Origin: Ophiothrix spiculata
Taxonomy: Eukaryota > Echinodermata > Ophiuroidea > Amphilepidida > Ophiotrichidae
Length of the DNA stretch: 21,101 nucleotides
Strand: one strand, 5' to 3'
Assembly (NCBI GenBank): GCA_000969725.1
Contig: JXSR01S042513.1
Shown: one piece after another, positions 9,186 through 19,129 of the stretch
Position numbering within the stretch: position 1 is the stretch's first letter
Layout of the letters: each line of letters begins with the position of its first letter
Program-made: the position numbers and the translations under genes
The notes under the pieces: generated by a model
Told to the model about the DNA's origin: nothing
The model's database searches: none
Seen by the model: the letters and a program-made list of their open reading frames with translations, nothing else

Positions 9186-10615
9186 CAAAATCAGGCCCTG
9201 TTCTCTTCCGGTAAATTACCTAAAATCCCGCATTTGCAGCTCACAGTGTGTTGGTGTGTGACACCAGAACACATTTTCGTAGGTTTCTAACTTGATTTAC
9301 TAGTCCGTTGTGATGTAACATCTGGCATACAAGTTGAAGGTTCAATGTTCTACTTGACATTGCCATCATGTTCACATGCAATGTTGTTTGCCTGTCTCCT
9401 TCATAACAACAGTCCTTCCTTTGCTTTTGGTGAATGTGGAAATAACTTATGGCCTATTGTCAAGAACGACTTCCAAATTTCAGAAACAAATGTGACAGCT
9501 CATTTGCTTACGCCTACATCAAGAGAAAATTCCTATCTGGTATCCCGGGTTTGGTATAAGACCCCTATATTAGTGAATTTGCTGCACAGAAAACATTGAA
9601 TAATTGCAAAACATTTTTAGTAAGATCATGGAAGTTCCAAATCAAAAAAGGGAGGGGTAGGCCTACTTAGTACAACTTGGGTAGCAAAATCAGGCTGTTA
9701 TGGGCCAGACTGCACTATCATAGTATTACTGCGAGTGAATCTACTTATCTTCTTAAGCAAGTCTGGTACCTTCCTAGTATTAAAGAGCACTGGACACCTA
9801 TACAACAAATAATTCAAATTAAATGTCTCAGTCAAGGACACTGTATACTGTATCTCCTGAATATAACACAAATTTGCTAATTTGGGTGATTTCCGTAAAA
9901 GGATGCTTCTGTTTTAATTGCATTCTGTAATAAATCATTTTATCGTCCATATTAAAATCAATATAAGCTTCAGCCATTAATTGTAAGCCAAACCACACCT
10001 TTGCTGGAAGCACGGACCATTTAATTGGTTAAAAACAATTCCATATAACAGCCATGCCTCTAATATCTCTACCATCTCACAAGCCACTTCCTTTATTATA
10101 GATACCAAAAAGTCCTCAGGAATATTTTGTTAATTCAAAGCGATCACTGACAAGTTTTCGTAGACAGAAAATAACCAAATATATCGCTGTGATAATTGGA
10201 CATTCCATAACGAAAACATCCTCTGCTAATCAACGCCCATACCTGACACCTTAACTAAACATGAGAAGGTAACCTTGAGGTATACGTGGTATTTCACTGG
10301 CAGAAAAAGTGCATTTGACTCTAAACTTATTGCATCTCATCCTTGGATCACAGGATATTCACATGGTTTTGAATACACCTAACAATAACATCCAGAATTT
10401 TATCAGCAACTTGATTCAAGGTTATGTATTCAGTGACACGAAACTCTTTTTCGTCTAATCCAACCATTTCTGTACAATTCCCCTAACCTGAGAATATTAT
10501 TGTAAAAACGATATTTCTACATGCAATTCACAGTTCTGAATTGGTCTTGTTACTCACTCACACAGCGATGTATAGGGCCAACATACTCTTAACATACAAG
10601 GGTTTTATATACAAA
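9186..10615. other. Gene-free stretch
   Basis: I see no supported gene. Open frames at 9345-9599 and 9677-9880 (plus) and 9828-10013 (minus) have no recognisable family, and the last two overlap each other on opposite strands. TAGGCCTA occurs at 9658-9665. The rest is plain AT-rich sequence. Confidence 0.5.
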
Positions 10616-10682
10616 ATGTATGCCTAGCGAACACCACCGTATGGAAAAACGAATGTATGCTAAATGGACACCACTGCATGGA
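10616..10682. repeat. 37-nt period tandem duplication
   Basis: Two 30-nt units start ATGTATGC, centre on ACACCAC and end ATGGA or CATGGA. They lie at 10616-10645 and 10653-10682. They differ at a handful of positions, so this is an old two-copy minisatellite. Confidence 0.75.
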
Positions 10683-10969
10683 TAGCGAGTTGAACATATT
10701 TCTAAAAACTGCATTACAAACATCACTGTTTGGCACAAAATGATGTATCTTAGGTGTGTGCTGGCCTTAAATTAAAAATCTTTAAATAAAAAGAGTAGTA
10801 CCGATTTTTATACTCTTGAAAATTTTACCTGGCTATTATAAGGCAGGACCTCTAAAATTAAAAAATGTCGCTTTTAAAAATTCCAACTGGACTTAAATCA
10901 TGTCCTCTTCAAACAACCTTACCAGCAACCGAGAGCAAAGTTTGCACTTAGTATCGCAATCCTGGTTTG

Positions 10970-11135
10970 AAAGTAATCAATTCGTGTGAGCATCCTCTGC
11001 AAATGTCATGGAGACAGCTCATCTCATCATCAACAGTGGAGTAAAATAGCAAGCAATGCAAAGTTACCAATCGTGTGAGCATCCCTAAGTAGTAATGTCA
11101 TAAGACAGCTCATCATCAATGAGTGGAGTAAAACA
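10970..11135. repeat. 89-nt period tandem duplication
   Basis: The block order TCGTGTGAGCATCC, AATGTCAT, AGACAGCTCATC, ATCATCAA and GTGGAGTAAAA starts at 10982 and again at 11071. Several short insertions and deletions separate the two units, which marks an old duplication. An antisense open frame across unit 2 (11030-11215, minus) is a by-product of the repeat and has no domain. Confidence 0.85.
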
Positions 11136-11940
11136 GAGAGAAAGTGCAGGGAAGTCATTAACCTCAAGCAAGGTAAAAAGCACACACTCCGATCAGTTAC
11201 CCCTCTACATTCCACAAAATGCCACAGACAGCCAACAATATTGCAGATCTAATCACTTGTTCAATATTTTTCTATTAATTTTAACTGATTGAATTGAACA
11301 GAACATTATTCCCTCCGATGTCAAATTGAAGAAATACAATTTTGTCAAGGTATGCCATGTGTATTGCCATTTCTTTCACAAAATTTAATACTTCAACAAT
11401 CTTATATATAAACTTAATTTACACAAATAAATAAAATTGAAATTATTTTCAAGATTTAAAATAAAAACCCAAAATAACTAGAATTTCTGTCAAACTAACC
11501 AATTTGATATTTCAACATCTGTTTTCAAGAAATCCAAAGACCAATTTTGATTTTTGCTGGTTGCATTTCATCACTTGAAGTAAAACAGCTATCAAAACGC
11601 TTCTGGTTATAACTTCATTTATTACATAGCCTCAGCTCATTTTTCATTTTTATATGTAGAAAACAAGATTCCATACAGATGCTGGCAAACCAACATTTGA
11701 AACCCATTTATGAATTGTCTTATTTCTCAATTTTCAACCGAAATGTGAAATTGGAGTCTGAAAGTATGTGCACATATTGAAATATCAAAGATTTAGAAGC
11801 TAAGCAACATTTGGAGAGGGTTGAAGAAAAGTTAAGTAAAGGATTGAAAGCATCTTATTGGGATGACTTATACATCTACATATCATTTCAAGTACAAAGA
11901 AGCAGTTTACAAATTTATTATCATTGGAGTGGTATTATAC
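11136..11940. other. Gene-free stretch
   Basis: AT-rich, with no open frame of interest and no clear repeat found by eye. Confidence 0.5.
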
Positions 11941-12103
11941 AAATACAACATGGTATCGAGGGAAGTAGTGAAAATTACTGATCCCGAGGTGTTGGATGCG
12001 AGTGACTACTTCCCGACGCGAAGCGGAGGGAAGTAGTCACACGCATCCAACACGGAAGGATCAAGAATTTTCAATACTTCTCGAAATAAGCCATGTTGTA
12101 TTT
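11941..12103. mobile_element. Foldback element with ~75-bp arms
   Basis: Arms 11941-12014 and 12028-12103 are reverse complements. The inner 13 bp GTGACTACTTCCC (12002-12014) pairs perfectly with 12028-12040. GTGTTGGATGCG pairs with CGCATCCAACAC, and the outer AAATACAACATGG pairs perfectly with 12091-12103. The loop is GACGCGAAGCGGA. The GC content of the arms exceeds that of the surroundings. An open frame at 11996-12208 (plus) starts within the hairpin and is not regarded as a gene. The right arm abuts the 24-bp inverted repeat that starts at 12105, so the two structures may belong to one larger element. Confidence 0.8.
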
Positions 12104-12104
12104 G

Positions 12105-12387
12105 TTTTACTATACCTCATAAATATTTTACTAAAATCTGATATTAACACATCAAAAAATCACCAAAAAATGTCCATTCTTCTCGATCAACGTATAATTT
12201 CCAACTGAGAAGTGATACGTATGATTACAGGGGTGCGATAGTAGGGGTGCGATAGTTTCTCAATTTTTCCCTGCGTGGGCTTTACGCGCACTTGGAGAAA
12301 TAGGCATAATGCTGTCATGCGCATCAGCTTTAACTGACCAATTGTATCTCGTGGTTTCCTAATAAATATTTATGAGGTATAGTAAAA
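12105..12387. mobile_element. Element with perfect 24-bp inverted repeats
   Basis: The 24 nt at 12105-12128 (beginning TTTTACTATACCTCATAAAT) are the exact reverse complement of 12364-12387. Between them lie a 14-bp tandem pair and a GC-rich patch around 12270-12330. No frame here encodes a transposase. This fits a MITE of about 283 bp that is adjacent to, or nested with, the foldback at 11941-12103. Direct flanking duplications were not identified. Confidence 0.75.
12229..12256. repeat. Two exact 14-bp tandem units
   Basis: AGGGGTGCGATAGT is present twice back to back, inside the element bounded by the 24-bp inverted repeats. Confidence 0.9.
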
Positions 12388-12417
12388 ATAAATAAATAAA
12401 AACGTTTATACCGATTG

Positions 12418-12622
12418 GCTTGACTTGAGCCGGTCAATAGTTTGTTACCATTACCTGCAAAACAAAATTGGTAATATATAAAACAAATAGTGACTGCTCT
12501 TTCATTCTGGAAATTATTTAATAAGAACTTTTTCCCTTGGTAATCTTTAGACAATCATACTATTTCCCTTGACCTTCGGTTTCTGGAAACAGTATATAGT
12601 CTCAAGATCACTTTTATTTACT
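12418..12622. mobile_element. Diverged copy B of the 1443 repeat family
   Basis: This region aligns colinearly with 1443-1617: GGTCAATAGTTTG, ACAAAATTGGTA, AAACAAATAGTGACTGCT, TTTCATTCTGG, CATACTATTTC and AGTCTCAAGATCACTTT. The right inverted arm seen in copy A is not evident here, so this copy is truncated or rearranged. It starts about 30 nt after the element at 12105-12387, which raises the chance that both belong to one larger unit. An antisense open frame at 12330-12554 crosses it and is not a credible gene. Confidence 0.65.
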
Positions 12623-12816
12623 ACAGGACTTATAAACAAGCAAAACTTTTAAGAGACTAAAAATTCAAATCTTAAAGGGGCTGGCCTAGATACTTCCCCC
12701 TACTTGTCTAACTACATGTTTTTACATGTACCAACACACTGGTGTAACAGAAGGGAGGGGACACAGGGGGTTCACAGTGCCCACCGAAAGTTCTCAGGGG
12801 GAAGTTGAGCTAACCT

Positions 12817-12934
12817 AGGGAGAAAATATAAGGGAAATGGAAAGAGGTGGAAAAGGGAAAAGAAAGAGGATAACAAAGAAGAAAAAAGGAAAGAGAAAGG
12901 AAAGGAGGAGGAAGGAGAAGGAAAGAAAGAAGAG
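12817..12934 (+). repeat. Homopurine tract
   Basis: The plus strand is almost all A and G for about 118 nt. The last 60 nt (12875-12934) are uninterrupted purine. It is made of irregular GAAA, GGAAA and GGAG blocks and not a clean microsatellite. Such tracts can adopt triplex structures when they have mirror symmetry; strong mirror symmetry was not evident by eye. Confidence 0.9.
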
Positions 12935-13736
12935 TCAAAATCAGAACACTTTTAAGAGATATTTAGCAAGGATCCTTTGATGGCACTACATCAATACACA
13001 CTTGGAGTTACCCTAATACCCATGTAACTTGTCCAAGAATAAATACTGTCAACATGCACACATTTACGAAATATCAAATAATGCTCGAAGTTAACATAGG
13101 ATGAAAATTTGTTCAAAAGATTGTGGGTTCAATAAATGATGTCAATCTCAAATAAATATTACATTTGAGCTTCAAATCAACTTTCCTTATCCAAGCGTTT
13201 GACCCAATAAAGCAAACTATTCTGCCCCCAAATATCTACTGCCATCTCCACCAAATAAACAAAGTCTAGAAATAATAAAACCCAAAGAAGACGAAATTAA
13301 GACGTCTACATGCCTATGAGGGGCGATCTTATCAGGTCCTCATGCAATAAACTCCAAGCTCAACTAGTGTAGTGTTGATTTTCTAATCATATTGTGGCCC
13401 AGTTTGATGCACCGAATCATGACATTTAATCATACCCCGTTATTACTCTGATAAAAAGTCCTACTCACATCATGCGATGGAGGAAAGTCTTGAAGTACAA
13501 GAACTCAATTTTACGGATTATGACATCTATATGATCATACTATTATTAAAGATTCACTATTTTCCCTTCAATTTCACCTTCAATTTTTGCAATGTTAAAT
13601 AAACTTACGATAACAAGTCACGCATATAAATGATAATTCACGGATATTATCAAATCAACCAGCTCCGAAACATAACACATCTCTTATTTCAACAATAATT
13701 GAATCCCATTCTCATAGAGTCATGATATGTACTTAC
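12935..13736. other. Gene-free stretch
   Basis: No convincing open frame, inverted repeat or RNA gene was seen in this AT-rich stretch. Confidence 0.5.
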
Positions 13737-13940
13737 AATTTTCAATAACCAAACTTCTCCATGGGAGAGAACTAAATAATGAAATATTTCCAATGACATA
13801 AAATCCCAGCAAGACACTGGCAACGCACTGTACTCCAGATATGGAATAAATCAAATAAGCTTCAAATAAGTCCAGCTCAAAGACGCTGTCAGTCAACTTT
13901 AAATCTGGGTCCCGCAACGGCTTTGTATAACATTTTCATT
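13737..13940 (-). other. Weak exon candidate C (membrane-like)
   Basis: On the minus strand one frame is open from about 13940 to a strong donor: ATT|GTAAGT, with its exon side at 13737. The translation contains acidic FELDLFEA followed by a hydrophobic stretch (AYLIYSISGVQCVASVLLGF and onward) that could span a membrane. Possible acceptors are CCCAG (exon from 13903) or GACTGACAG (exon from 13885), and both lack a good pyrimidine tract. The family is not recognised. Hydrophobic frames are common in T-rich non-coding DNA, so confidence is low. Confidence 0.2.
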
Positions 13941-14016
13941 CTCGTCCAAACAAACTTTTCCTGCAAACGTAACCCCTATAAGAACAAGATAGAAGCTTAT
14001 CCTCCACTTGATCCAA

Positions 14017-14441
14017 TCAAAATATTCCCCCACCCTTCTCAAGGAAGGATGATCACTAAACTTGATGTCTGGGAACAAGTTTATTTAAAATGGATTCCAT
14101 CAAATAATATACACCACTTATAGAATGCAAGTTCACTCCTGGCTGACTTCCGCATTAACCGATCATAAAATAACACACGACTTCCACACGCGGCATCTTT
14201 AGACGAAATCTGTATCTAAATTGAAAATTTCAAAATATTCCCTCCCACACCACACCCTTCTTGAGAAAAGATGATCACAAACCTGATGTCTAGGATTAAG
14301 TTTATTTAAAAATGGTTTCCATCAAATAATACACACCGCTTATACATGGAACGCAAGTTCACTTCCGTAGCATAAACAGATCACAAAATAACACGCGACT
14401 TCCACACGCGGCATCTTTAGACGAAATCTGTATTTAAATTG
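14017..14441. repeat. Tandem duplication, two ~213-bp units
   Basis: Unit 1 (about 14017-14229) and unit 2 (about 14230-14441) share CAAAATATTCCC, CACCC/CACACCC, GATGATCAC, TGATGTCT, AAGTTTATTTAAAA, TTCCATCAAATAAT and CGCAAGTTCACT/TGCAAGTTCACT. Both end with a long near-identical stretch from ACTTCCACACGCGG to AATCTGTAT. The 3' part is the best conserved. This is a local duplication with moderate divergence. No protein frame is kept in both copies. Confidence 0.9.
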
Positions 14442-14773
14442 GGACAAATTGATCGCCATGAGTACTGAGTTAATGAAATTTAATTCAATCATGTAAATTT
14501 ATCCAACACAAACACCTTACCTGTGAGTGCTATACAAGACAACTCCCAAATCTCATTTGAAAAGATATCTACTTATTCCAAGGCGGTATGTATTCACCAA
14601 TGTGCTGAACTTACTGAAGAACGATGGGGAATATTAATCTCATAGAGGAGTGCTCCGACACACACTCTACTTCAGTGAATTGGTTCAAGTAATTACAATT
14701 CCACAATTTCAAACATTTCCGAGCCGGCTTGCTCAGATTTGATGAACCAACTAGCGGACTTGGTATGGGGGTA

Positions 14774-14781
14774 ATAATACC
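14774..14781 (+). repeat. Target-site duplication, left copy
   Basis: ATAATACC lies directly before the left terminal inverted repeat and is identical to 15172-15179. Confidence 0.75.
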
Positions 14782-15171
14782 CCCGGGGGGGCAGTCCCAT
14801 TCTGGAGGTGACGCGTAAGGCTCGAAAGACCCCCTTTTTCAGCGTCGCTGTCACCCAAAGACCCCTATTTTTTTGCAATTGCATGAGCTCTCACCCAAAG
14901 ACCCCATGATTTTTTAAATTGTTCTCTCACCGAATGCCAAATTTTGATCATCGAATGCCAAATTTCGCTCACTGTATGCCAAAAATCCTCATTTTTGACC
15001 ACTGAGCCGTCATATTTTTGTATTTTTCTCTCACCGAATGCCAAAAATCATGCTCTCACCCAATGACCCCTCATTCTTTGAGTCTGTGCTCTCACCGAAT
15101 GCCCCAGCCTGTCGGAGCGTGAGCCTTACACCCGTATCCATTTCATATTTGACTGCCCCCCTCGCCCCGGG
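14782..15171. mobile_element. Non-autonomous DNA transposon with 8-bp TSD
   Basis: The left end CCCGGGGGGGCAGTC (14782-14796) is the reverse complement of the right end 15151-15171, apart from a 6-nt interruption in the C-run. A second inverted block, GTAAGGCTC (14815-14823), pairs with GAGCCTTAC (15121-15129). The element of about 390 bp is bounded by ATAATACC on both sides, an 8-bp target-site duplication as made by hAT and P-type transposases. The interior holds an array of short units built on CTCACCCAAAGACCCC and CTCACCGAATGCCAAA. No transposase is encoded; open frames crossing it on the minus strand (14693-14884, 15031-15285) are incidental. The superfamily is an inference. Confidence 0.85.
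14848..15112. repeat. Degenerate minisatellite inside the transposon
   Basis: At least seven related units occur. TCACCCAAAGACCCC is seen near 14851 and 14891. TCACCGAATGCC is seen near 14926, 15031 and 15093. ATCGAATGCCAAA lies near 14949 and TCACTGTATGCCAAA near 14969. The mixed TCACCCAATGACCCC lies near 15055. Two unit types alternate with T-rich spacers, and the spacing varies. Confidence 0.8.
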
Positions 15172-15179
15172 ATAATACC
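15172..15179 (+). repeat. Target-site duplication, right copy
   Basis: ATAATACC directly follows the right terminal inverted repeat and matches 14774-14781 exactly. Confidence 0.75.
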
Positions 15180-16340
15180 ATGGGCAGTTGCAATTTATTA
15201 TTTGGGTTCCTTTTCCTGTTTCTTTGGAGTGAAATGAGTATTGTTTGTTGGAGGTCAATGTCCATTCAGGTAAAGCCACAATCACCCTTATGCTTTTATT
15301 GTTGAGTGGGGAAAGTTCAGGTGCCAGGGGGCAAAGAACCCTGAAAAGAGGGCAGGTTGGAATAGCTCAGCCAGACTTTTAAATTGGTGTTCAGTGACTA
15401 TTTATAAATATGGGTAGCAATAAACTATAGTGTAAAAATATGTTGACATTTATCAAAGTATCTATCATATTGCAATTATTTACACTGATTAAATTTTAAA
15501 ATAATCTACTTTTAAAATACATCTACAATTTCCAGTTTATTATATTAATAAATGAAAAATATATCTACTTTTCCACAATATCTAAAATTTCCAGCAAGCA
15601 AATAAATCTAAGATGATTTAGTTTTTAAAAAAATTTAAATGTCCAGTAAAAAGTGATAAACATTTTTGTTTTCAAAAAAATATCCTGCATTAAAGAGCTC
15701 AGTCACAAATCACCGTATTGAGCACAAACTTATGAATGACATACATGTTTGTTTAAATCAGTATACATGTTTAAATGATGGAACAGTGTAAATTTTCGTA
15801 TATTTGGGCTCTATACACTGAAGTGCGACCGAGGCCTTGCATCATAACATTTGAGTATACAGTGATACTTATTAAGCTTAAGTTGATTTGCTCCATGTGA
15901 ACACACATACCTTTGAAGGGAAGCTTCAGTACATCTTTGCAGGTGGGGAGACTGTGTGAGATTCCTGGGGGACAGGCAGTTCAGCAAACACCTTCAGGCT
16001 TACCAAAACGGGACACTTTCAAAAGTGATCATTACTCTTTACCCCTCCCTACTGCAAGTCAACAAAACTTCAGACAAGTTTTGTTTTTTAATGACCAACC
16101 ACAACAAAGGAAAATTTGTTTGATCTACATTTTTTTTTTATTGGAATTCTTATTTTTGCTAGGTTATTGAGAAAAATTGAAAAATTTGACATTATTCATT
16201 GGTAACAAAAACCAAATGCAGCATTGTAATGACTGAGTTTTATTATTTGCCAAGTTCTGCTCCAGCATATTTTTCAAAATTAATCAAGGCACTTGTAATA
16301 AATCAGACAGTTGCACATTTAACCAGAAAGTCAACACATG
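15180..16340. other. Gene-free stretch with one splice-like pair
   Basis: Mostly AT-rich. On the minus strand a 54-nt segment (15964-15911) lies between CTGTCCCCCAG and CAAAG|GTATGT. It is open in one frame (TQSPHLQRCTEASLQ) and richer in G+C than its flanks. It is a weak exon candidate. On the plus strand the same patch falls in the short frame 15913-16170. No family is recognised for either reading. Confidence 0.35.
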
Positions 16341-16408
16341 TTTGCTTGTTTGTCTGTGTCTTGTTTTTAGTTTTTGTTTGTTTGTTTATTTGCTTGCTTG
16401 CTTGCTTG
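16341..16408 (+). repeat. TTTG/CTTG microsatellite
   Basis: The tract is made of imperfect TTTG, TCTG and CTTG units, ending in four consecutive GCTT repeats (about 16392-16407). It creates the artificial Cys/Leu/Phe-rich C-terminus of the frame at 16199-16417. Confidence 0.85.
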
Positions 16409-17040
16409 ATTTCTTAAAAGTCTTATCTAGTTTGAATCTGGCCTGGTCTAGTTTGGGTTGCAATGGGGACAAAATGATCTTGAAAATGAAAATAATGTTC
16501 AGTTTGTAAACATTTTTGCATTGCTTAATATTGCGTACTGAGTTTCAGCAAAGCGAATACAATATTTCAAACAAGCGAAGTGGAAAATTTTGTTTTTTAA
16601 TGAGAACAGCCTGGGATATTATTTTGATGGATGAGTCACTATGGTAATTAATAATTGTGGATCATTTCATTCAAATTTATCTCATATTTTATACAATTTT
16701 TGTTATTTTGGGTCATTTTGCTCAGATTGTGCTGGTAGTTAACAGCTGCTACCGTTGTTGGGAGGTCATACTTCCGAAGTCGTACACATTTGATTGTCGC
16801 AACGGAAAAGGCAATTTTCAATTACTTTGTCACCAAGATAGATGTTTATTGTTCACCCAATTCATCATATTCAGTAATATCAATAAGTAAGGTATGAAAG
16901 GTAATTTAAAATACTGTTTTTAAATCATATCTATAATTTTGTGCTGTCAAAAAATACTATTTAATGGCAAACAAATATACTTAACAATGACCTAGTTGTA
17001 AACAATTAAAACAATTCCTATTATCAAACTTTTAGTAATA
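16409..17040. other. Gene-free stretch
   Basis: No supported gene. The frame at 16657-16890 is hydrophobic and T-driven. ATGACCTAG at about 16987 and CTAGGTCAT at about 17050 form a 9-bp inverted pair. Confidence 0.45.
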
Positions 17041-17044
17041 AATT

Positions 17045-17890
17045 CAATCTAGGTCATGTCCCTATAGTACTCTATCTACCCTTAAAACTCTATCTACCCT
17101 CAAAATGACAATTCATAAAAGAATAATTTGAGCAATATGAACAATTTGAGGGTCAATGGGAGGGGTTGATTAGATCTGTACTTCTTAAACCAGCTTAAAC
17201 AAGTTCTGACCCTTCCTTTCATTTAAATATTATTTGAGAGGACAAAAACTAAATCTAAATTTTCCCCACCCCATGAACTCAATGGCATCCCTAAAAAATA
17301 GATCACCATATGTGACCCATCATATCGAAAGGTACCTTAAGGTCGGCATAGTAAATTACGAGATACATGCCATTGAAGCTGAGCATAGTTAAAAATCACG
17401 TCCAAGGTCGAATTTCTAATTTCATCAGAAACGTTACCTTTGAAGTGTATTCTATCATATTAATCAGGTTCCAACATATGTACGCATATAACCTCTGCGT
17501 ACATGAAACAAAATGGACATCATTGGCATGTCCCTAAAGATGTAACTAATCCTCATTAACAATGACCTTATTGCTCAGCTATTTATTCACTTTTTGTAAA
17601 ATTCAAATCCTCTTTCCTACCTTTCGAGCCTTAAATTATGAATAGCATGTCCCTTCCCTAAACATGTAGAAGTTATTAATTAACATTTAGTCAACTAATC
17701 GAGTTCATCTTTTAGATCCAATAGATTTAGGTTGCAATTAAAACCATTTCATCAACTATAAGAATAAACTTTTAGGCTCAACCCAAATCTACCCATCTTA
17801 AAATCAAATGGCACATCCCTAACAATGTAGGTCACCTCCAGCAATTATGGCCATTTTGTTGACTATTTGTTCCACTTTTGTGCTATCTTT
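17045..17890. repeat. Degenerate dispersed/tandem repeat array 1
   Basis: The motif (G)GCATGTCCCTAAA recurs in variants near 17054, 17283, 17526, 17647 and 17811. It is often followed by ATGTA, then by AATTAACAATGA/CATTTAG and TTG(A/C)TCAACTAT-like sequence, then by a pyrimidine-rich CCTTTC block. Spacing is irregular (about 120-245 nt). This suggests an old, decayed tandem array. A frame at 17847-18041 overlaps the last unit and is not thought to be coding. Confidence 0.5.
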
Positions 17891-18171
17891 GTTAATGATA
17901 AGACAGCTGTGTGGAATGATTGATGATACCAGCAACACTAATGTGTCACCTACCCAGGTTCAACAATGTTGCAAACACACCACGACTCACGTTTGTCTTC
18001 TTTTACTACGCCAAACGGCACCATTTCACATTGTATGTTAAATTTATTTTACTCAATTCCGAGTTACACATTATTATTTATTATGATATCAAGATATATT
18101 TTAATTTGAAGAGAAGCAAGAATTGGTGACAAGTGATGAACTCATCTAAGATTTATTTACATTTGATGTCT

Positions 18172-18400
18172 TCTCGAAATAGAAGATACTGCATACTTCC
18201 CATCATGCACTGCTTCCAATGGATTTTTTGTATAGAAGTCATGTGAGAAGTTAGTGATGAAATGCCCCTAAATTAATGTCAATTATTGTATCCTGAATTT
18301 TGGGCATATTTCATCGATAACTACTCATATGACTGCCTGTACAAAACTTCTTATAAGAAGCAATGCATGATGGGATACACACAATATCATCTCTTTCTTC
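18172..18400. mobile_element. Long imperfect hairpin (MITE-like)
   Basis: The left arm, about 18172-18274, pairs with the right arm, about 18295-18400. Paired blocks include CCCATCATGCA with TGCATGATGGG, AGTCAT with ATGACT, and GATGAAAT with ATTTCATC. Identity by eye is roughly three-quarters to four-fifths, and the loop is about 20-25 nt. The frame at 18286-18531 runs across the right arm and is not a credible gene. An old foldback transposon is the simplest reading. A transcribed form would give a long double-stranded RNA. Confidence 0.75.
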
Positions 18401-19129
18401 TAGTTATCTTGATTTCAATCTTTACATCTGATGATGGTCCTCATTGGTATGCACATCAGATAACACTTGATTGTCTCAGACTGGGCCAGGTTTGGAGGGA
18501 CATGAGATATGGGACTGTCAAAGGTGCCTGAATGTGTGCCAAATATGTGCAAGTTATCAATATTGGTACACAACAAGATTCTCTATCTCTAGGATGTGAT
18601 GAATACACAACAAGGTTCCTATGGATATGACGATATAGGGGACTTCCCTTTTCGCCAGAGTTGACTTGTAAAATCCTCAAGGTACAGCATAAATTTGTAT
18701 AATCATCCAATAAAACAAATAAACAGTTATGTGGAAATCAAGTATAATAACAAACAAAGGTACATGGTAACCAAAACCAAAATATAAATGATTTACTTGA
18801 GGGGTTACAGATCAGATTATTTACCATTAAATGTTGACTATTTACCCCAGTCTCTTGGCTTTTAAATTACTGAATGAGAATTGCTTTTTTAATTTGCTTT
18901 GCAATCACATTTGACATTACAATTATGATAGATTCATATTACAAAGCAGCAAAGTGAGAGACAGAGAGCAGAAAATAATTGCAGATTCTGCGAATCTATC
19001 TATAGCATGAATCACTTCACTCAATTGCAGTGTATGTCATTGAACTTGAGACAAAGGAAGTTTGTCATATCATACACCAATAACATCTGTGCATCAGTTA
19101 TTACTCTATACACAAACACGTTGGTTACC
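18401..19129. other. Gene-free stretch
   Basis: A minus frame (18456-18710) overlaps a plus frame and has no recognisable domain. ACACAACAAG occurs twice (about 18568 and 18606). Nothing else is supported. Confidence 0.45.

Noticed and set aside
11996..12208. 70-codon plus-strand frame
   Set aside because: It begins inside the arm of a foldback element and runs into its flank. This is a repeat artefact.
14693..15285. Two minus-strand frames
   Set aside because: They cross the boundaries and minisatellite of the transposon at 14782-15171 and have no protein similarity that I recognise.
16199..16417. Frame with Cys/Leu/Phe-rich tail
   Set aside because: The tail is the translation of a TTTG/CTTG microsatellite.
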